NCBI GenBank assembly: GCA_028718545.1 | Contig: JAQULT010000010.1 | Coordinates: 1-44,088, forward strand | Source: Fidelibacterota bacterium | GTDB lineage: Bacteria > Fidelibacterota > Fidelibacteria > Fidelibacterales > Fidelibacteraceae | Length of the DNA: 44,088 nucleotides | Reading direction: 5' to 3' | Shown here: piece after piece, positions 1 to 8,230 of the stretch | Position numbering within the stretch: position 1 is the first letter of the stretch | Layout of the letters: the number at the start of each line of letters is the position of its first letter | The notes under the pieces: model-generated | Told to the model about the DNA's origin: nothing | Database searches by the model: none | The model's input: the letters and a program-made list of their open reading frames with translations, nothing else | Made by a program: the position numbers and the translations under genes

Positions 1-203
1 CCCCGGTCCCCGAAACCGAAAAACATAGCGGTACCCTGGTCAAAGGTCACGCCTTCCCGGCGGAAAGCCCCGCAGGACCCGCCGGGCTGATAATGCTGTT
101 CCAGCAGCAATACGGACAAGGCTTTTTTTGCCAGCAGTGCCGCTGCGCTTAGACCGCTGAGTCCGGCTCCGACAACGATCACATCATGTTTCCGGGATTT
201 CAT
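1..203 (-). CDS. CrtI/phytoene-desaturase-like FAD oxidoreductase, N-terminal part only
   Basis: Partial gene that runs off the left edge; 67 residues are readable. The protein starts with an ATG at 203 and immediately shows a dinucleotide-binding beta-alpha-beta fold: VIVVGAGLSGLSAA at about residues 8-21, then the acidic end of the second strand in LLLEQHYQPGG. The piece LEQHYQPGGSCGAF, followed by FDQGTAMFFG, is typical of the phytoene desaturase / carotenoid isomerase / retinol saturase family of amine-oxidase-fold flavoproteins, which desaturate or isomerise polyene lipids. The substrate cannot be told from the N-terminus. It is transcribed away from the hydrogenase operon, so the 204-674 gap serves both. 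Family assignment is good; exact function is open. Confidence 0.75.
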   Translation of the reverse strand, partial: MKSRKHDVIVVGAGLSGLSAAALLAKKALSVLLLEQHYQPGGSCGAFRREGVTFDQGTAMFFGFGDR

Positions 204-599
204 AACAACTCTTGGTATTGGGATTATTGCTTATTTGAGAAAATACGGGATCCGGAATTCCGGGTTTTCCATGCAAGCGTGAAGAATGAACCTTTAATTT
301 AATCATTGATAAAATCTTTAACAACGAATAAAATCAAGGAATCCATTTCCTGACTGCCTGAAGGAAAAACAGATGTCTGATATGCTTGCCGGAAGTAAAA
401 ATTAACAGTAAATTCGAACCCGGCCCGTTTTTTTAATCAAAAATGGATTTATCCGGATCAAGACATGCTATTTTATTTCGTCGTTATTTCTAAATAATCA
501 AAAAATATTTGAGAAAATCAAATGAATTGCCACAAAACCACATCCGGAATTACGCTTTATCAAAATATTGACAATTGCTCGATTTTTCCCCAATTTTAC
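204..599. other. AT-rich divergent intergenic region with direct and inverted repeats
   Basis: No plausible gene is seen. The region is clearly AT-richer than the flanking genes. It holds an exact 13-bp direct repeat, TATTTGAGAAAAT, at 232-244 and 506-518. The second copy runs into an inverted repeat, ATTTGA at 507-512 and TCAAAT at 518-523 with a 5-nt centre. This resembles in general shape the operators of Crp/Fnr-type or other dimeric regulators, but does not match a named consensus exactly. It lies about 110 bp before the likely hydrogenase transcription start. Confidence 0.4.
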
Positions 600-628
600 T
601 TGTAAAACGTAAGTTAATTGGTTATAAT
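600..628 (+). promoter_or_regulatory. Sigma-70-type promoter of the hydrogenase operon
   Basis: TTGTAA at 600-605, a 17-bp spacer, then a perfect TATAAT at 623-628. Transcription would start near 635, giving a leader of about 40 nt that ends in a strong Shine-Dalgarno (AAGGAG, 665-670) before the hydC ATG at 675. Confidence 0.75.
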
Positions 629-674
629 CTGCGTTCATTTCAATTGGGGTATAACGGAGCAAAAAAGGAGAGTT

Positions 675-1130
675 ATGAGCTCGGAATCTGTCTACAAAAA
701 ATATCCGAAGAACGAGGCGTCCAATCTGATCGCCCTGCTACAGGATATTCAGGAAGTTCACGGTTATTTGCCGGAGGATGACATCATCCGCGTGGCAAAG
801 CATGCCGGAGTCCCGACCAGCCGTGTGTTCGGTGTTGCGACCTTTTATAACCAGTTTCGTTTGACACCGCTGGGAAAACACGTCATCCGCGTCTGCCGCG
901 GAACGGCATGCCATGTCAAAGGCTCACTGGACATTCTTCAGACACTGGAAGCGGAGCTGGGCATAAAGGCGGGCGAGACGACCAGGGATCTGCAGTTCAC
1001 GATCGAGACCGTTGCCTGCATCGGTGCCTGCAGTATTGCCCCGGTGATTGTCATTGACGGGAAATATTACGGCGGCCTGACCAGTAAATCCGTTTATAAA
1101 CTGATCAATGAATACATGAAGAAAGATTAA
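675..1130 (+). CDS. hydC: NuoE/HydC-like [2Fe-2S] subunit of trimeric [FeFe]-hydrogenase
   Basis: 151-residue thioredoxin-like ferredoxin subunit homologous to NuoE of complex I. The four cluster ligands are visible as C74-x4-C79 and C115-x3-C119, the standard NuoE spacing, so one [2Fe-2S] cluster is expected. It passes electrons between the flavin subunit and the rest of the cytoplasmic hydrogenase. The ATG at 675 is chosen because AAGGAG precedes it by four bases and the upstream in-frame extension would lie in the promoter. It is the first gene of the hydCBA-receiver operon; hydB starts 10 bp after its stop. The symbol follows the Thermotoga HydABC nomenclature. Confidence 0.93.
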   Translation: MSSESVYKKYPKNEASNLIALLQDIQEVHGYLPEDDIIRVAKHAGVPTSRVFGVATFYNQFRLTPLGKHVIRVCRGTACHVKGSLDILQTLEAELGIKAGETTRDLQFTIETVACIGACSIAPVIVIDGKYYGGLTSKSVYKLINEYMKKD

Positions 1131-1140
1131 GGGGGATACG

Positions 1141-3120
1141 ATGCAAACTTTTCAAGAGATCCTTTCGCAGAAATCAATCTCCGATAAATTTGTGGAAATC
1201 ATCAACGACCGCTTTGATGCCGGCAAGGCGGGGATCAGTCCGGACATGATACGTGCCCTGAAATCCCGGCTTTCTCTGGAAGCAGTGGAAAGACCGGTGG
1301 TCATGATCGGTATGGGAACCTGCGGACTGGCCAACGGTGCCCAGGCGGTTTATGATAAATTTGAAGAAGAGCTGAAATCCCGCGGTATTGATGCGGAATT
1401 GACGCGCGTGGGTTGCGTCGGCTACTGTGCGGAAGAAGTGATCGTCGATGTGAAGGTCCCGGGATTTCCCCGCATCTCCTATAAGCGTGTAACTCCCGAG
1501 AATGTCGGGACCATCATAGAACGGACGATCAACAGCAAAGAACCGGTCATTCAGAAAGCGCTGGGAAAATATCCGGACGCTGATCCTGCACTTTGGAGCG
1601 AGATTCCGCTGATCCACGATATTCCTTTCTTTAAATCCCAGAAAAAGATCGTACTGGAAAATTGCGGTGTCATTGATCCCGAAAGCATCGATCAGTATTT
1701 GGCCCGCGGCGGCTACAGTGCACTGTCGAATGTGTTGCGGAATAAAACACCCTACGATGTGATCAAGGACACGATTGCTTCGGGTCTGCGCGGCCGCGGA
1801 GGCGGCGGATTTCCCACAGGGAAAAAATGGGAATTTGCCTATAAAGCGCAGGGCGATCAGAAATATTTGATCTGCAATGCCGATGAAGGTGACCCCGGGG
1901 CATTTATGGACCGGGCGGTACTGGAAGGCGATCCGCACCGGGTTGTGGAAGGTATGATCATTGCCGCCTATGCCATCGGAGCCTCCGTCGGTTATATTTA
2001 CTGCCGCGCCGAGTACCCCCTTGCCATATCACGCCTGGAAAAGACCATTGCCGACGCCACTGCCTACGGCTTGCTCGGAAAGAACATTTTGAAAAGCGGA
2101 TTCAACTTTACCTTGAAGATCAAAAAGGGTGCCGGCGCCTTTGTCTGCGGCGAGGAAACGGCATTAATCCACAGTATCGAAGGCAAGCGCGGCATGCCAC
2201 GCCCGCGCCCGCCCTTCCCGGCGGTTTCGGGACTTTTCGGCAAACCGACCATCATCAATAATGTCGAAACACTGGCCAACGTCCCCGTGATCTTTAATAA
2301 GGGAGTTGAACAGTATGCGGCTATCGGTACCGGAAGTTCCAAGGGCACCAAGATCTTTGCGCTGTCCGGAAAGGTCGTTAACACCGGGCTGGTAGAGGTT
2401 CCCATGGGCACGACGATCCGCCAGATCATCTTTGATATCGGCGGCGGTGTTCCGGACGGCCGTCACTTTAAGGCCGTCCAGATCGGCGGACCCTCCGGAG
2501 GCGCACTTCCCGAACAGTTCCTGGATACCGAGATCGATTACGAGAACCTGAAAAAAGCCGGAGCCATGATGGGATCGGGCGGTATGGTCGTAATGGATGA
2601 GAAAACCTGCATGGTCGATCTGGCAAAATATTTCATGCAGTTCATCACTTCCGAGTCCTGCGGGAAATGCATTCCCTGCCGCGAAGGGACCAAGCGCTTG
2701 CTGGAGATCCTGGAACGCATTACAAAAAGTTACCGCGAAGAAGAGACCGAGGTTGATTCGCTCATGCGTTTTCAGGGCATGCTCTATCTGGAGCGCCTGG
2801 CAAGTGTGATCAAGGATACGTCCCTGTGCGGACTCGGACAAACGGCCGCCAATCCCGTGATCAGTACCCTGCGCTATTTTCGTGATGAATACGAAGCGCA
2901 TTTGTATGAACGGACCTGTCCGTCACGGGCATGCCGCCAGATGCTGACCTATACCATCATCCCGGAAAAATGCACCGGCTGTACGCTATGCGCGATGCGC
3001 TGTCCCGTGGAAGCGATCTCAGGCAACCGCAAGGAAGCACATTTTATCAATCAGGATATTTGCACGCACTGCGGTCAATGCGAACTAAACTGCCGTTTTG
3101 ACGCCATTCTGGCAGAGTAA
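1141..3120 (+). CDS. hydB: NuoF-like flavin/NADH subunit of trimeric [FeFe]-hydrogenase
   Basis: 659 residues with the full HydB architecture. First comes an N-terminal thioredoxin-like segment with C61, C92 and C96. Next is the NuoF core, with the FMN/NADH glycine-rich loop GRGGGGFPTG at 218-227 and the NADEGDPGAF segment at 246-255. The NuoF [4Fe-4S] ligands are C507, C510, C513 and C563. The C-terminal tail is a two-cluster ferredoxin (C611/C614/C617/C621 and C641/C644/C647/C651). It oxidises or reduces NAD(H) at FMN. In characterised relatives the complex couples NADH plus reduced ferredoxin to H2 formation (electron bifurcation or its reverse); that activity here is inferred from architecture. 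GGGGGAT before the ATG is the ribosome site; hydA follows after 19 bp. Confidence 0.95.
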   Translation: MQTFQEILSQKSISDKFVEIINDRFDAGKAGISPDMIRALKSRLSLEAVERPVVMIGMGTCGLANGAQAVYDKFEEELKSRGIDAELTRVGCVGYCAEEVIVDVKVPGFPRISYKRVTPENVGTIIERTINSKEPVIQKALGKYPDADPALWSEIPLIHDIPFFKSQKKIVLENCGVIDPESIDQYLARGGYSALSNVLRNKTPYDVIKDTIASGLRGRGGGGFPTGKKWEFAYKAQGDQKYLICNADEGDPGAFMDRAVLEGDPHRVVEGMIIAAYAIGASVGYIYCRAEYPLAISRLEKTIADATAYGLLGKNILKSGFNFTLKIKKGAGAFVCGEETALIHSIEGKRGMPRPRPPFPAVSGLFGKPTIINNVETLANVPVIFNKGVEQYAAIGTGSSKGTKIFALSGKVVNTGLVEVPMGTTIRQIIFDIGGGVPDGRHFKAVQIGGPSGGALPEQFLDTEIDYENLKKAGAMMGSGGMVVMDEKTCMVDLAKYFMQFITSESCGKCIPCREGTKRLLEILERITKSYREEETEVDSLMRFQGMLYLERLASVIKDTSLCGLGQTAANPVISTLRYFRDEYEAHLYERTCPSRACRQMLTYTIIPEKCTGCTLCAMRCPVEAISGNRKEAHFINQDICTHCGQCELNCRFDAILAE

Positions 3121-3139
3121 ACATAGAGAGGGTCTTTTT

Positions 3140-4855
3140 ATGAACATCAAGATAAACAACAACGCCTACTGGGCAAACCCCGGCGAAACCATCCTTCAGG
3201 TAACCCAGCGTGAAGGGATCAAGATCCCGACACTCTGCTACATGAGCGATCTGACTCCCACCGGCGCCTGCCGTATTTGCGTGGTCGAGATAGAAACCGG
3301 CCAGCTGGTGCCGGCCTGCGCTTTCCCGGTCTATAACGGTATGGAAGTCCAGACCAATTCAAAGAAAGTCCGGCGTTCGAGGAAATCGATCATTGAGCTT
3401 CTGATCGCGAATCATCCCCAGGACTGTCTTGTCTGCGTCCGGAACGGAAACTGCGATCTGCAGGATCTCGCCGCGGAATACGGCGTACGTTCCTACCGTT
3501 ATGTGGGCGAAAAACGCAGCGGAAAACTGGACCTTGCCAGTCCGGCAGTAGAGCGCGATCCGGAAAAATGCATTCTCTGCGGACGCTGTGTGCGCATGTG
3601 CCACGAGGTCCAGAATGTCGGTGCCATCGATTTTGTCAACCGCGGTTTCTATTCCCAGGTATCACCGGCGATGGACCGTTCCCTGAACACCACCGCCTGC
3701 GTGTACTGCGGCCAGTGTGTGGTTGCCTGCCCGGTTGGCGCCCTTCGTGAAAAAAGCTATCTGAAAGTTGCCTGGGAAGCCATTAACGATCCGGAGATCC
3801 ATGTCATCGCCCAGGTTGCTCCCGCAGTACGTGTTGCCATCGGTGAAGAATTCGGACTGCCCCCGGGAACTATTACTATCGGCAAAATCCCCGCAGCTCT
3901 GCGCCGTATCGGCGTGAATGAGATCTTTGATACCAACTTTGCGGCGGACCTCACTATTATGGAAGAGGCGAACGAGCTGATCGAACGCATCCAGTCCGGT
4001 GGAAAACTCCCGCTCTTTACCTCCTGCTCGCCCGGCTGGATCAAATACGTGGAACACTTTTATCCCGAATTGCTGGAATATGTATCGACCTGCAAATCCC
4101 CGCAGGGTATGCAGGGCGCAATGATCAAATCCTACTATGCAAAAAAGACCGGACTGGATCCCAAGAAGATCTTTGTTCTCTCCATCATGCCCTGTACGGC
4201 CAAAAAATTTGAAGCCGGACGTCCCGAACTTTCGGTGAGCCATACCGATCCGGATGTCGACGTGGTCCTCTCCACCCGGGAATTTGCCCGGATGCTGAAG
4301 ATCGCAGGTATCGATTTCAACCGCATGCCGGAAGAAGGTTTTGACGATCCTCTGGGAGAATCCACCGGAGCCGGGGTGATCTTCGGCGCTTCCGGCGGTG
4401 TTCTGGAAGCCGCGCTGCGTACCGCCCACTATATGATCACCGGAAAAGATATGGACCAGATCGATTTTACTTCGGTACGCGGTTTGCAGGGCGTCAAGGA
4501 GTCTTCGATCAAGATCGGCAATGCGACCCTGAAAGTTGCGGCAGTAAGCGGGCTGCACAATATCGACCGTTTTCTGGAAGAGGTCCGCAACGGCAATTCC
4601 GAATACCATTTTATCGAAGTAATGGCCTGCCCGGGCGGATGCATCAACGGCGGCGGACAACCGCTGCCCAGCTCACCCGAAAAGATCAAAAAGCGGATGG
4701 AAGCCATCTATGAGATCGACCGCTCTCTGCCGAAACGCTGTTCGCACTACAACGACTCGGTAAAGGCGCTCTATGACAACTTCCTGGGCAAACCGGGCAG
4801 CAAAAAATCGCACGAATTGCTGCATACTCATTATATGAAGCGCGAATCCATTTGA
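3140..4855 (+). CDS. hydA: [FeFe]-hydrogenase catalytic subunit HydA, NAD-linked trimeric type
   Basis: 571 residues. In order: [2Fe-2S] domain (C33, C44, C47, C60); His-Cys [4Fe-4S] site (H92, C96, C99, C105); two ferredoxin clusters (C144/147/150/154 and C187/190/193/197); and the H-cluster domain with motifs TSCSPGW (294-300), MPCTAKKFE (350-358) and MACPGGC (495-501). The first motif has Ser where the classical TSCCP has a second Cys. The rest of the catalytic domain, including the MEEANEL and STCKSPQ stretches that carry proton-path residues in CpI, is conserved. It lacks the extra C-terminal [2Fe-2S] domain of Thermotoga HydA. The ATG at 3140 is chosen over an upstream in-frame ATG because the latter lies inside hydB. 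The maturases HydE, HydF and HydG are not in the window. Confidence 0.95.
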   Translation: MNIKINNNAYWANPGETILQVTQREGIKIPTLCYMSDLTPTGACRICVVEIETGQLVPACAFPVYNGMEVQTNSKKVRRSRKSIIELLIANHPQDCLVCVRNGNCDLQDLAAEYGVRSYRYVGEKRSGKLDLASPAVERDPEKCILCGRCVRMCHEVQNVGAIDFVNRGFYSQVSPAMDRSLNTTACVYCGQCVVACPVGALREKSYLKVAWEAINDPEIHVIAQVAPAVRVAIGEEFGLPPGTITIGKIPAALRRIGVNEIFDTNFAADLTIMEEANELIERIQSGGKLPLFTSCSPGWIKYVEHFYPELLEYVSTCKSPQGMQGAMIKSYYAKKTGLDPKKIFVLSIMPCTAKKFEAGRPELSVSHTDPDVDVVLSTREFARMLKIAGIDFNRMPEEGFDDPLGESTGAGVIFGASGGVLEAALRTAHYMITGKDMDQIDFTSVRGLQGVKESSIKIGNATLKVAAVSGLHNIDRFLEEVRNGNSEYHFIEVMACPGGCINGGGQPLPSSPEKIKKRMEAIYEIDRSLPKRCSHYNDSVKALYDNFLGKPGSKKSHELLHTHYMKRESI

Positions 4856-4868
4856 GAAAGGACGGCTT

Positions 4869-5279
4869 ATGAGCAAGAAAATTTTACTGGTTGATGATGA
4901 TCCCGATCTGATTGCCATGTATCAACCCTATCTGCAGAAGCATGGCTACGATGTGAAAGCAGCCTACAACAGCCAGGAAGCCAAAGAGATCTTTCCCGAA
5001 TTCGATCCGGATGTGATTTTCTGCGACCTGGTAATGGAGCACTTTGACAGCGGTTTTGTCCTTTGTCACTGGATGAACCGTCAGCCGGAACGCGGCAAGC
5101 GCTGGGTAGTGATCTTTACATCGACCGGCCATGAAACCGGCTACCGTTTTTCAACCCAAACCCGGGAAGAAAAGAGCTGGATCAATGCCGACGATTATCT
5201 GGACAAACCCATCGCCCCGCGCGATCTGCTGCAGTACGTTGAAGAAAAAGTACTGCCGGCGCTGGAAGCGAAAAAATAG
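4869..5279 (+). CDS. Stand-alone response-regulator receiver domain
   Basis: 136 residues forming only a receiver (CheY-like) domain with no output module. The acidic pocket D9-D10-D11, phospho-acceptor D53 (FCDLVME), the Thr/Ser switch region (FTST, 83-86) and K113 (LDKP) are all present, so it should be phosphorylatable. Compared with typical 120-residue receivers, the loop between strands 4 and 5 is longer (residues 87-107). It starts 13 bp after hydA behind GAAAGGA and ends just before a terminator, so it is the last gene of the hydrogenase operon. This suggests a role in redox- or hydrogen-linked signalling, but no kinase is adjacent and the partner is unknown. Confidence 0.88.
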   Translation: MSKKILLVDDDPDLIAMYQPYLQKHGYDVKAAYNSQEAKEIFPEFDPDVIFCDLVMEHFDSGFVLCHWMNRQPERGKRWVVIFTSTGHETGYRFSTQTREEKSWINADDYLDKPIAPRDLLQYVEEKVLPALEAKK

Positions 5280-5302
5280 TTCAATGTTTGTTACCCTTAA
5301 CA

Positions 5303-5342
5303 GGATCCTCCCGGCTTCTGCTGCGGGGGATCTTTGTTTTTT
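5303..5342 (+). terminator. Rho-independent terminator of the hydrogenase operon
   Basis: GATCCTCCCG (5304-5313) pairs with CGGGGGATC (5324-5332) around a 10-nt loop with one bulge, followed by TTTGTTTTTT. It lies 24 bp after the receiver gene stop. Confidence 0.8.
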
Positions 5343-5381
5343 ATGTCCTTTTTAAAAGAACGGGAAAGTCTGAACATTCCT

Positions 5382-5410
5382 TTGCTTTTTGCCGGGAATC
5401 ATTTTATATT
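5382..5410 (+). promoter_or_regulatory. Sigma-70-type promoter before the winged-helix gene
   Basis: TTGCTT (5382-5387), 17-bp spacer, TATATT (5405-5410). It sits right after the preceding terminator and about 43 bp before the next ATG. Confidence 0.6.
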
Positions 5411-5452
5411 TTGCCAGACTAATCAGCAAAAACACCATAAAAGGAGTGAACC

Positions 5453-5644
5453 ATGGATATTGGAACAATTGCAGGTAAAGTCTGGAAAACATTGGATAAA
5501 AACGGCGAGATGACCGCATCTGCGCTCGTTAAGGAACTCAAATCCACCAATAATGAAGTCATGATGGCGCTTGGCTGGCTGCTGCGCGAAGACAAGCTGA
5601 AGGTCAGTAAAGCCGCCAACTGCACTAAATACGGATTAAAGTAA
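5453..5644 (+). CDS. Small winged-helix protein (DUF2582-like)
   Basis: 63 residues that fit a single winged helix-turn-helix fold. A helix (IAGKVWKTLDKNGEMTASAL) is followed by a recognition-like helix (NNEVMMALGWLLREDKLKV) and a short C-terminal wing. The size and the GWLLREDKL pattern match the DUF2582 (PF10771) winged-helix family, whose role is not established. A strong AAAAGGAG lies before the ATG, and it has its own promoter and a 72-bp gap to nth. It could bind DNA or act as a protein-interaction module; no target is evident. Confidence 0.75.
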   Translation: MDIGTIAGKVWKTLDKNGEMTASALVKELKSTNNEVMMALGWLLREDKLKVSKAANCTKYGLK

Positions 5645-5716
5645 GATTTTTCATAGCCCCTCCGGGCCCGGGAAAAAATAGCATGCTTTTTATCGGGGAA
5701 GTGTTTAACTTTTGCT

Positions 5717-6361
5717 ATGGAAACACTTGACCAAAAAAAAGTCCGTGCAGGCAGGATCACCCGTGAGCTGGAACAGATGTATCCGGAAATCCGCTGTGAA
5801 TTGGATCACGATGATGCCTACGAATTGCTGGTGGCGACCATTTTATCGGCGCAATGCACCGACGCCCGCGTGAACAGGGTTACTCCACAGCTGTTCCGGC
5901 ATTTTCCCGATATCGCATCCATGGCAAATGCGGACCCTGAGAAATTGATCGCCGATATCCGCAGCACTGGTTTTTTCAACAATAAGTCTAAAAACCTCAT
6001 TGCATGCTGCAAAGCGCTAATGGAACGTTTTGACGGAAAGATCCCCGGCAAAATCGAAGATCTGACCTCCCTGCCGGGAGTGGGCAGAAAGACCGCTAAT
6101 GTGATCCTGAACCACATCTACCATGTACCGGCTATTGTGGTGGATACCCATGTTGCCCGTATTTCCCGGCATCTGGGACTCAGCGAAGAAACGGACCCGG
6201 TTAAAATCGAGTTCGAGCTCCAGACCATTCTGCCGGAAGACAAATGGATCGCCTGGAACCACCAGCTTATCCGGCATGGGAGGAGCATCTGCATCGCGCG
6301 GCGTCCCAAATGTACAAAGTGCCGGTTGCGCCCGCTTTGCCCGGGTCCTTATGAAGCCTAA
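5717..6361 (+). CDS. nth: Endonuclease III, DNA glycosylase/AP lyase
   Basis: 214 residues, close to the usual 211. It removes oxidised pyrimidines and cleaves the abasic site in base-excision repair. The helix-hairpin-helix LPGVGRKTA lies at 119-127 and contains the catalytic Lys (K125). The catalytic Asp is D143 in VVDTHVAR. The [4Fe-4S] ligands C192-x6-C199-x2-C202-x5-C208 have the canonical spacing at the C-terminus. No strong Shine-Dalgarno precedes the ATG at 5717. The stop overlaps the next gene by 11 bp, so nth and the metalloprotease are probably co-transcribed. Confidence 0.96.
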   Translation: METLDQKKVRAGRITRELEQMYPEIRCELDHDDAYELLVATILSAQCTDARVNRVTPQLFRHFPDIASMANADPEKLIADIRSTGFFNNKSKNLIACCKALMERFDGKIPGKIEDLTSLPGVGRKTANVILNHIYHVPAIVVDTHVARISRHLGLSEETDPVKIEFELQTILPEDKWIAWNHQLIRHGRSICIARRPKCTKCRLRPLCPGPYEA

Positions 6362-7268
6362 AATTCTCTTTTTGGTCTTGCTTTTTTCCTTCATCTGCGC
6401 CCAGGAAAAACTGCAGATCGTTGCTGAGCAGGTCCGGATTTATCACAGCCGGCGCGACAGCACGATTGCCGCTATGGCGCTTCGTGCCCTTGAAGAAAAA
6501 CAGGAAAAACTACAGGAAACATACGGACTGGAAAAAGCACATATTGAGGTGTATATTGCGGCTGATCCGGCAGAATATTCCCGGCTGGCAGGTTCCGCAT
6601 CGCCGTTCTGGAGTATGGGGCTGGCCTCCGGGAACCGCATGCTGATTAAAAGTCCTTCATTCAGCCGCCAGTCGCTGCAGGAATTCCAAAAGACCCTGCT
6701 GCACGAATGCGTGCACTTGGCTTTGAGCGAATATCCGCTGCCGCTATGGTTCAATGAAGGGTTTGCACAATATGAGGCCGGAACCTTCAGTATGGAACAG
6801 AAGATCCTGCTTGCCCGCACTGTGCTTGCGAATGCCTTCTTGACTTTTCGCCAGATCGAAGAACTGCAGGAGATGTCAGCAAGCCGGGCAGAACTGGCTT
6901 ATGCCCAAAGCGTTTCGGCGGTGGATTTCCTGATCAGCAACTACGGAAGGGAACTGCTGGAAAAATGTCTTTTGTTTAGCAAAAAATATAACGATTTTCC
7001 GACTGCGTTCCGGAATGCCTATCTGATGACACCGGAACACTTTGAAAAACGCTGGCAGGACCACGCTAAAAAACGTTATCGCTTTTACCTGGCGCTGGAT
7101 CTGCGGGGGACATTCTGGCTGTTTCTGTCCGGTCTGCTGATTTTGGGTTATATTCTGACAAAGCTGCGGCGCAGGCGAATTTTAAAAAAATGGGAACAAG
7201 AAGAGGCCGGCAGCATCTTAAATTCCGATAAAGGAGACACGGGTGCGGAAAGCACGGAAAGAAAATAG
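6351..7268 (+). CDS. Membrane-anchored peptidase-MA-like gluzincin metalloprotease
   Basis: 305 residues. An N-terminal signal sequence (residues 1-17) is followed by an extracytoplasmic domain with the zinc motif HECVH at 118-122 and a downstream NEGFAQYE at 135-142, whose E136 is the likely third zinc ligand. This HExxH plus NEGxA pattern is typical of the peptidase-MA-like / M1-like gluzincin families. A transmembrane helix at about 254-270 is followed by a basic stretch (KLRRRR) and a short cytoplasmic tail. The ATG at 6351 is chosen because it begins the signal peptide; the frame stays open upstream, but that lies inside nth. It overlaps nth by 11 bp and the PorQ-like gene by 26 bp. The substrate is unknown; the context suggests envelope protein processing. 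Confidence 0.82.
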   Translation: MKPKILFLVLLFSFICAQEKLQIVAEQVRIYHSRRDSTIAAMALRALEEKQEKLQETYGLEKAHIEVYIAADPAEYSRLAGSASPFWSMGLASGNRMLIKSPSFSRQSLQEFQKTLLHECVHLALSEYPLPLWFNEGFAQYEAGTFSMEQKILLARTVLANAFLTFRQIEELQEMSASRAELAYAQSVSAVDFLISNYGRELLEKCLLFSKKYNDFPTAFRNAYLMTPEHFEKRWQDHAKKRYRFYLALDLRGTFWLFLSGLLILGYILTKLRRRRILKKWEQEEAGSILNSDKGDTGAESTERK

Positions 7269-8211
7269 ATTGATCCGGAACGCGGTGATATTAATGGTAT
7301 CGCTCATGCCCCTGTATGCTGAACTTCCGCGGCAAGCCAGCAATCTTGCCTCACCGGCCTATTGGGGAATGGCACATTCCGGAACCGCCCTTAATACCGT
7401 CAGGAATGCCTATTGGTTGAATCCCGCTCTCGGTTCTTATGATCATCCCTATGTGATTAATCTGAATGAAGCTTTTCTCCCGGGGAAGGGGATCAGCTTT
7501 ACCGAATTGTCGGGACATTATATCCTGGGGAAGAGCATGCTGCAGGGCGGTATCAATTACGAGAATTACGGCAGTTTCGACGCCCGGGATGACGAAGGGA
7601 TTATCCGGGGTACTTTTACGGCAGCGCAATATCAGTGTTTTGCCGGTTACGCACAGCGGATAACGGAGCGCTTCAGCGCGGGCATTCACCTGGTGCTGTT
7701 CGGGAACCGCATCGACGTTTCCCGGGAAAATATGTTATTTATCCGCTACGGATTCAGTTATACCTTTGGCAAACGTGACAATATGCTGGCCTTTAGCGCT
7801 ACGACGGACGGAAAGTCACAGCGATGGCGCGCCGCATTTTCGCATGAACTGGAATATATGCCCTTGCGGCTGAACATTGATTTCCGCTGGTACGGGGACG
7901 ATTATTATCCCGGAATTTTTCTCAATGAAACCGAAGATCGTTTTGATTTCGGCGCTGCCGCCCGGTATTTTGCCGATAAACTGGCGCTGGGCGCCTATAT
8001 CCGCGTTTCCGAAGACCTGAACCTGATGGCCGGCTTTGATCTGGCGCGCCTGAATATGCGGACGAATGCTTTTGGTTTGGATACGATGCTTAGCGGACTT
8101 GCGCTGGGCGCCCGATACCGCTTCCGGCAGCTGGAGTTCAATCTTGCCATGTACCACTATGCGAATTTTACAACAATGAGCGCTCTTGGTATCAGCTATA
8201 TCGGAAAATAA
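7243..8211 (+). CDS. PorQ-like outer-membrane beta-barrel (type IX secretion-associated)
   Basis: 322 residues starting with GTG behind AAAGGAG (7230-7236). A signal peptide (about residues 9-26) is followed by a beta-rich protein of alternating aromatic strands. The pattern ASPAYWGMAHSGTALNT, then YENYGSFDARDDEG and GTFTAAQYQCFAGYAQRI, resembles PorQ, a penicillin-binding-like outer-membrane protein linked to type IX secretion. Identification is from remembered family pattern, so the level is PorQ-like rather than certain. It overlaps the metalloprotease gene by 26 bp and ends before a bidirectional terminator. Two other proteins in the window carry type IX-like C-terminal sorting domains (12256-14376 and 41205-43583), which supports such a system in this genome. 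Confidence 0.72.
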   Translation: MRKARKENRLIRNAVILMVSLMPLYAELPRQASNLASPAYWGMAHSGTALNTVRNAYWLNPALGSYDHPYVINLNEAFLPGKGISFTELSGHYILGKSMLQGGINYENYGSFDARDDEGIIRGTFTAAQYQCFAGYAQRITERFSAGIHLVLFGNRIDVSRENMLFIRYGFSYTFGKRDNMLAFSATTDGKSQRWRAAFSHELEYMPLRLNIDFRWYGDDYYPGIFLNETEDRFDFGAAARYFADKLALGAYIRVSEDLNLMAGFDLARLNMRTNAFGLDTMLSGLALGARYRFRQLEFNLAMYHYANFTTMSALGISYIGK

Positions 8212-8230
8212 GGCCAACTTTTTGCAGTAA

